From positions 1 through 6,454 of the forward strand of contig DATADC010000107.1 in the NCBI GenBank assembly GCA_036258735.1: 6,454 nt of DNA. Direction: 5' to 3'. The notes beneath the pieces were generated by a model. It was not told the origin of the DNA and made no database searches. It saw nothing but the letters and a program-made list of their open reading frames with translations. This document shows positions 6,335 to 6,454 of the stretch, piece after piece. Within the stretch, counting starts at the first letter, position 1. The number at the start of each line of letters is the position of its first letter. A program made the position numbers and the translations under genes. The DNA comes from JAPSGM01 sp036258735. GTDB lineage: Bacteria > Chloroflexota > Limnocylindria > QHBO01.

Positions 6335-6454
6335 ATGCAGACGACTGACCGATACCGACTCCTTCGCGGCTTCGGCCTGGCGACCGGAGCGCTGCTACTG
6401 ATCACGGGCGCGGTGTTCGCGTCGCAGACGACGGTGCCGGCTGGCACCGATGCC
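6335..6454 (+). CDS. N-terminus of a predicted secreted or membrane protein (cut by right edge)
   Basis: Only the first 40 residues are visible, and no stop is reached. They have Sec signal-peptide character: a positively charged start (R6, R8, R11), a hydrophobic core FGLATGALLLITGAVF (13-28 region), and a possible VFA-SQ signal-peptidase I site near residue 29. A short Thr-rich start of the mature part, SQTTVPAG, follows. There is no lipobox Cys at the site. The start is ATG at 6335 with GAGG 7 bases upstream. The gene diverges from pckA. An uncleaved N-terminal membrane anchor is an alternative. The function cannot be inferred from the visible part. Confidence 0.6.
   Translation, partial: MQTTDRYRLLRGFGLATGALLLITGAVFASQTTVPAGTDA

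Noticed and set aside
5290..6348. 352-codon plus-strand open frame opposite pckA
   Set aside because: Shadow of the strongly supported pckA reading frame; it would also overlap the start of the secreted-protein gene.
6157..6447. N-terminal extension of pckA of about 97 residues
   Set aside because: The extra sequence has no similarity to PEPCK, and it overlaps the divergent gene at 6335, which has its own Shine-Dalgarno and signal peptide. The ATG at 6156 gives normal family length.

Overview
The window is high-GC DNA with densely packed bacterial genes that have recognisable Shine-Dalgarno sites or GTG starts. There are no tRNA, rRNA, mobile-element or CRISPR signals. The combination of an ATP-type (not GTP-type) PEP carboxykinase, an archaeal/thermophile-style GalT-like protein, an OsmC protein and an ECF sigma/anti-sigma pair would fit a high-GC Chloroflexota or Actinomycetota-like bacterium. 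This assignment is an inference from gene content and cannot be settled from the sequence alone.

Layout. Positions 1-4043 hold five genes on the minus strand. Read in transcription order (right to left) they are a RimJ/RimL-type GNAT acetyltransferase, a HIT/GalT-superfamily protein with an intact HxHxQ motif (here 'A'), a GalT-like protein with a degenerate HxHxQ motif (here 'B'), an ECF sigma factor, and its membrane-anchored zinc-finger anti-sigma factor, which is cut by the left edge. Gaps are 28, 23 and 63 bases, and the sigma and anti-sigma genes overlap by an ATGA. An OsmC-family peroxide-detoxification gene diverges from the GNAT gene across a 57-base region that carries an imperfect 13-bp inverted repeat. 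OsmC converges on a minus-strand ATP-type PEP carboxykinase gene, with a hairpin filling the 22-base gap. A last gene starts at 6335 on the plus strand, diverges from pckA, and shows only a signal peptide before the right edge.

How the genes may work together. PEP carboxykinase is central metabolism (gluconeogenesis). OsmC is oxidative-stress defence. The sigma/anti-sigma pair is a classic envelope or stress sensing switch. Genes A and B belong to the nucleotidyl-transferase/HIT superfamily, and their tandem arrangement is the most unusual point. A keeps the catalytic-type HxHxQ but lacks the C-terminal HxHxE-type metal motif. B keeps the C-terminal motif and the zinc ligands but has Asn where the catalytic histidine should be. 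They may be two halves of a hetero-oligomeric enzyme, or two separately specialised proteins. I saw no evidence of a defence island or an otherwise unknown multi-gene machine.
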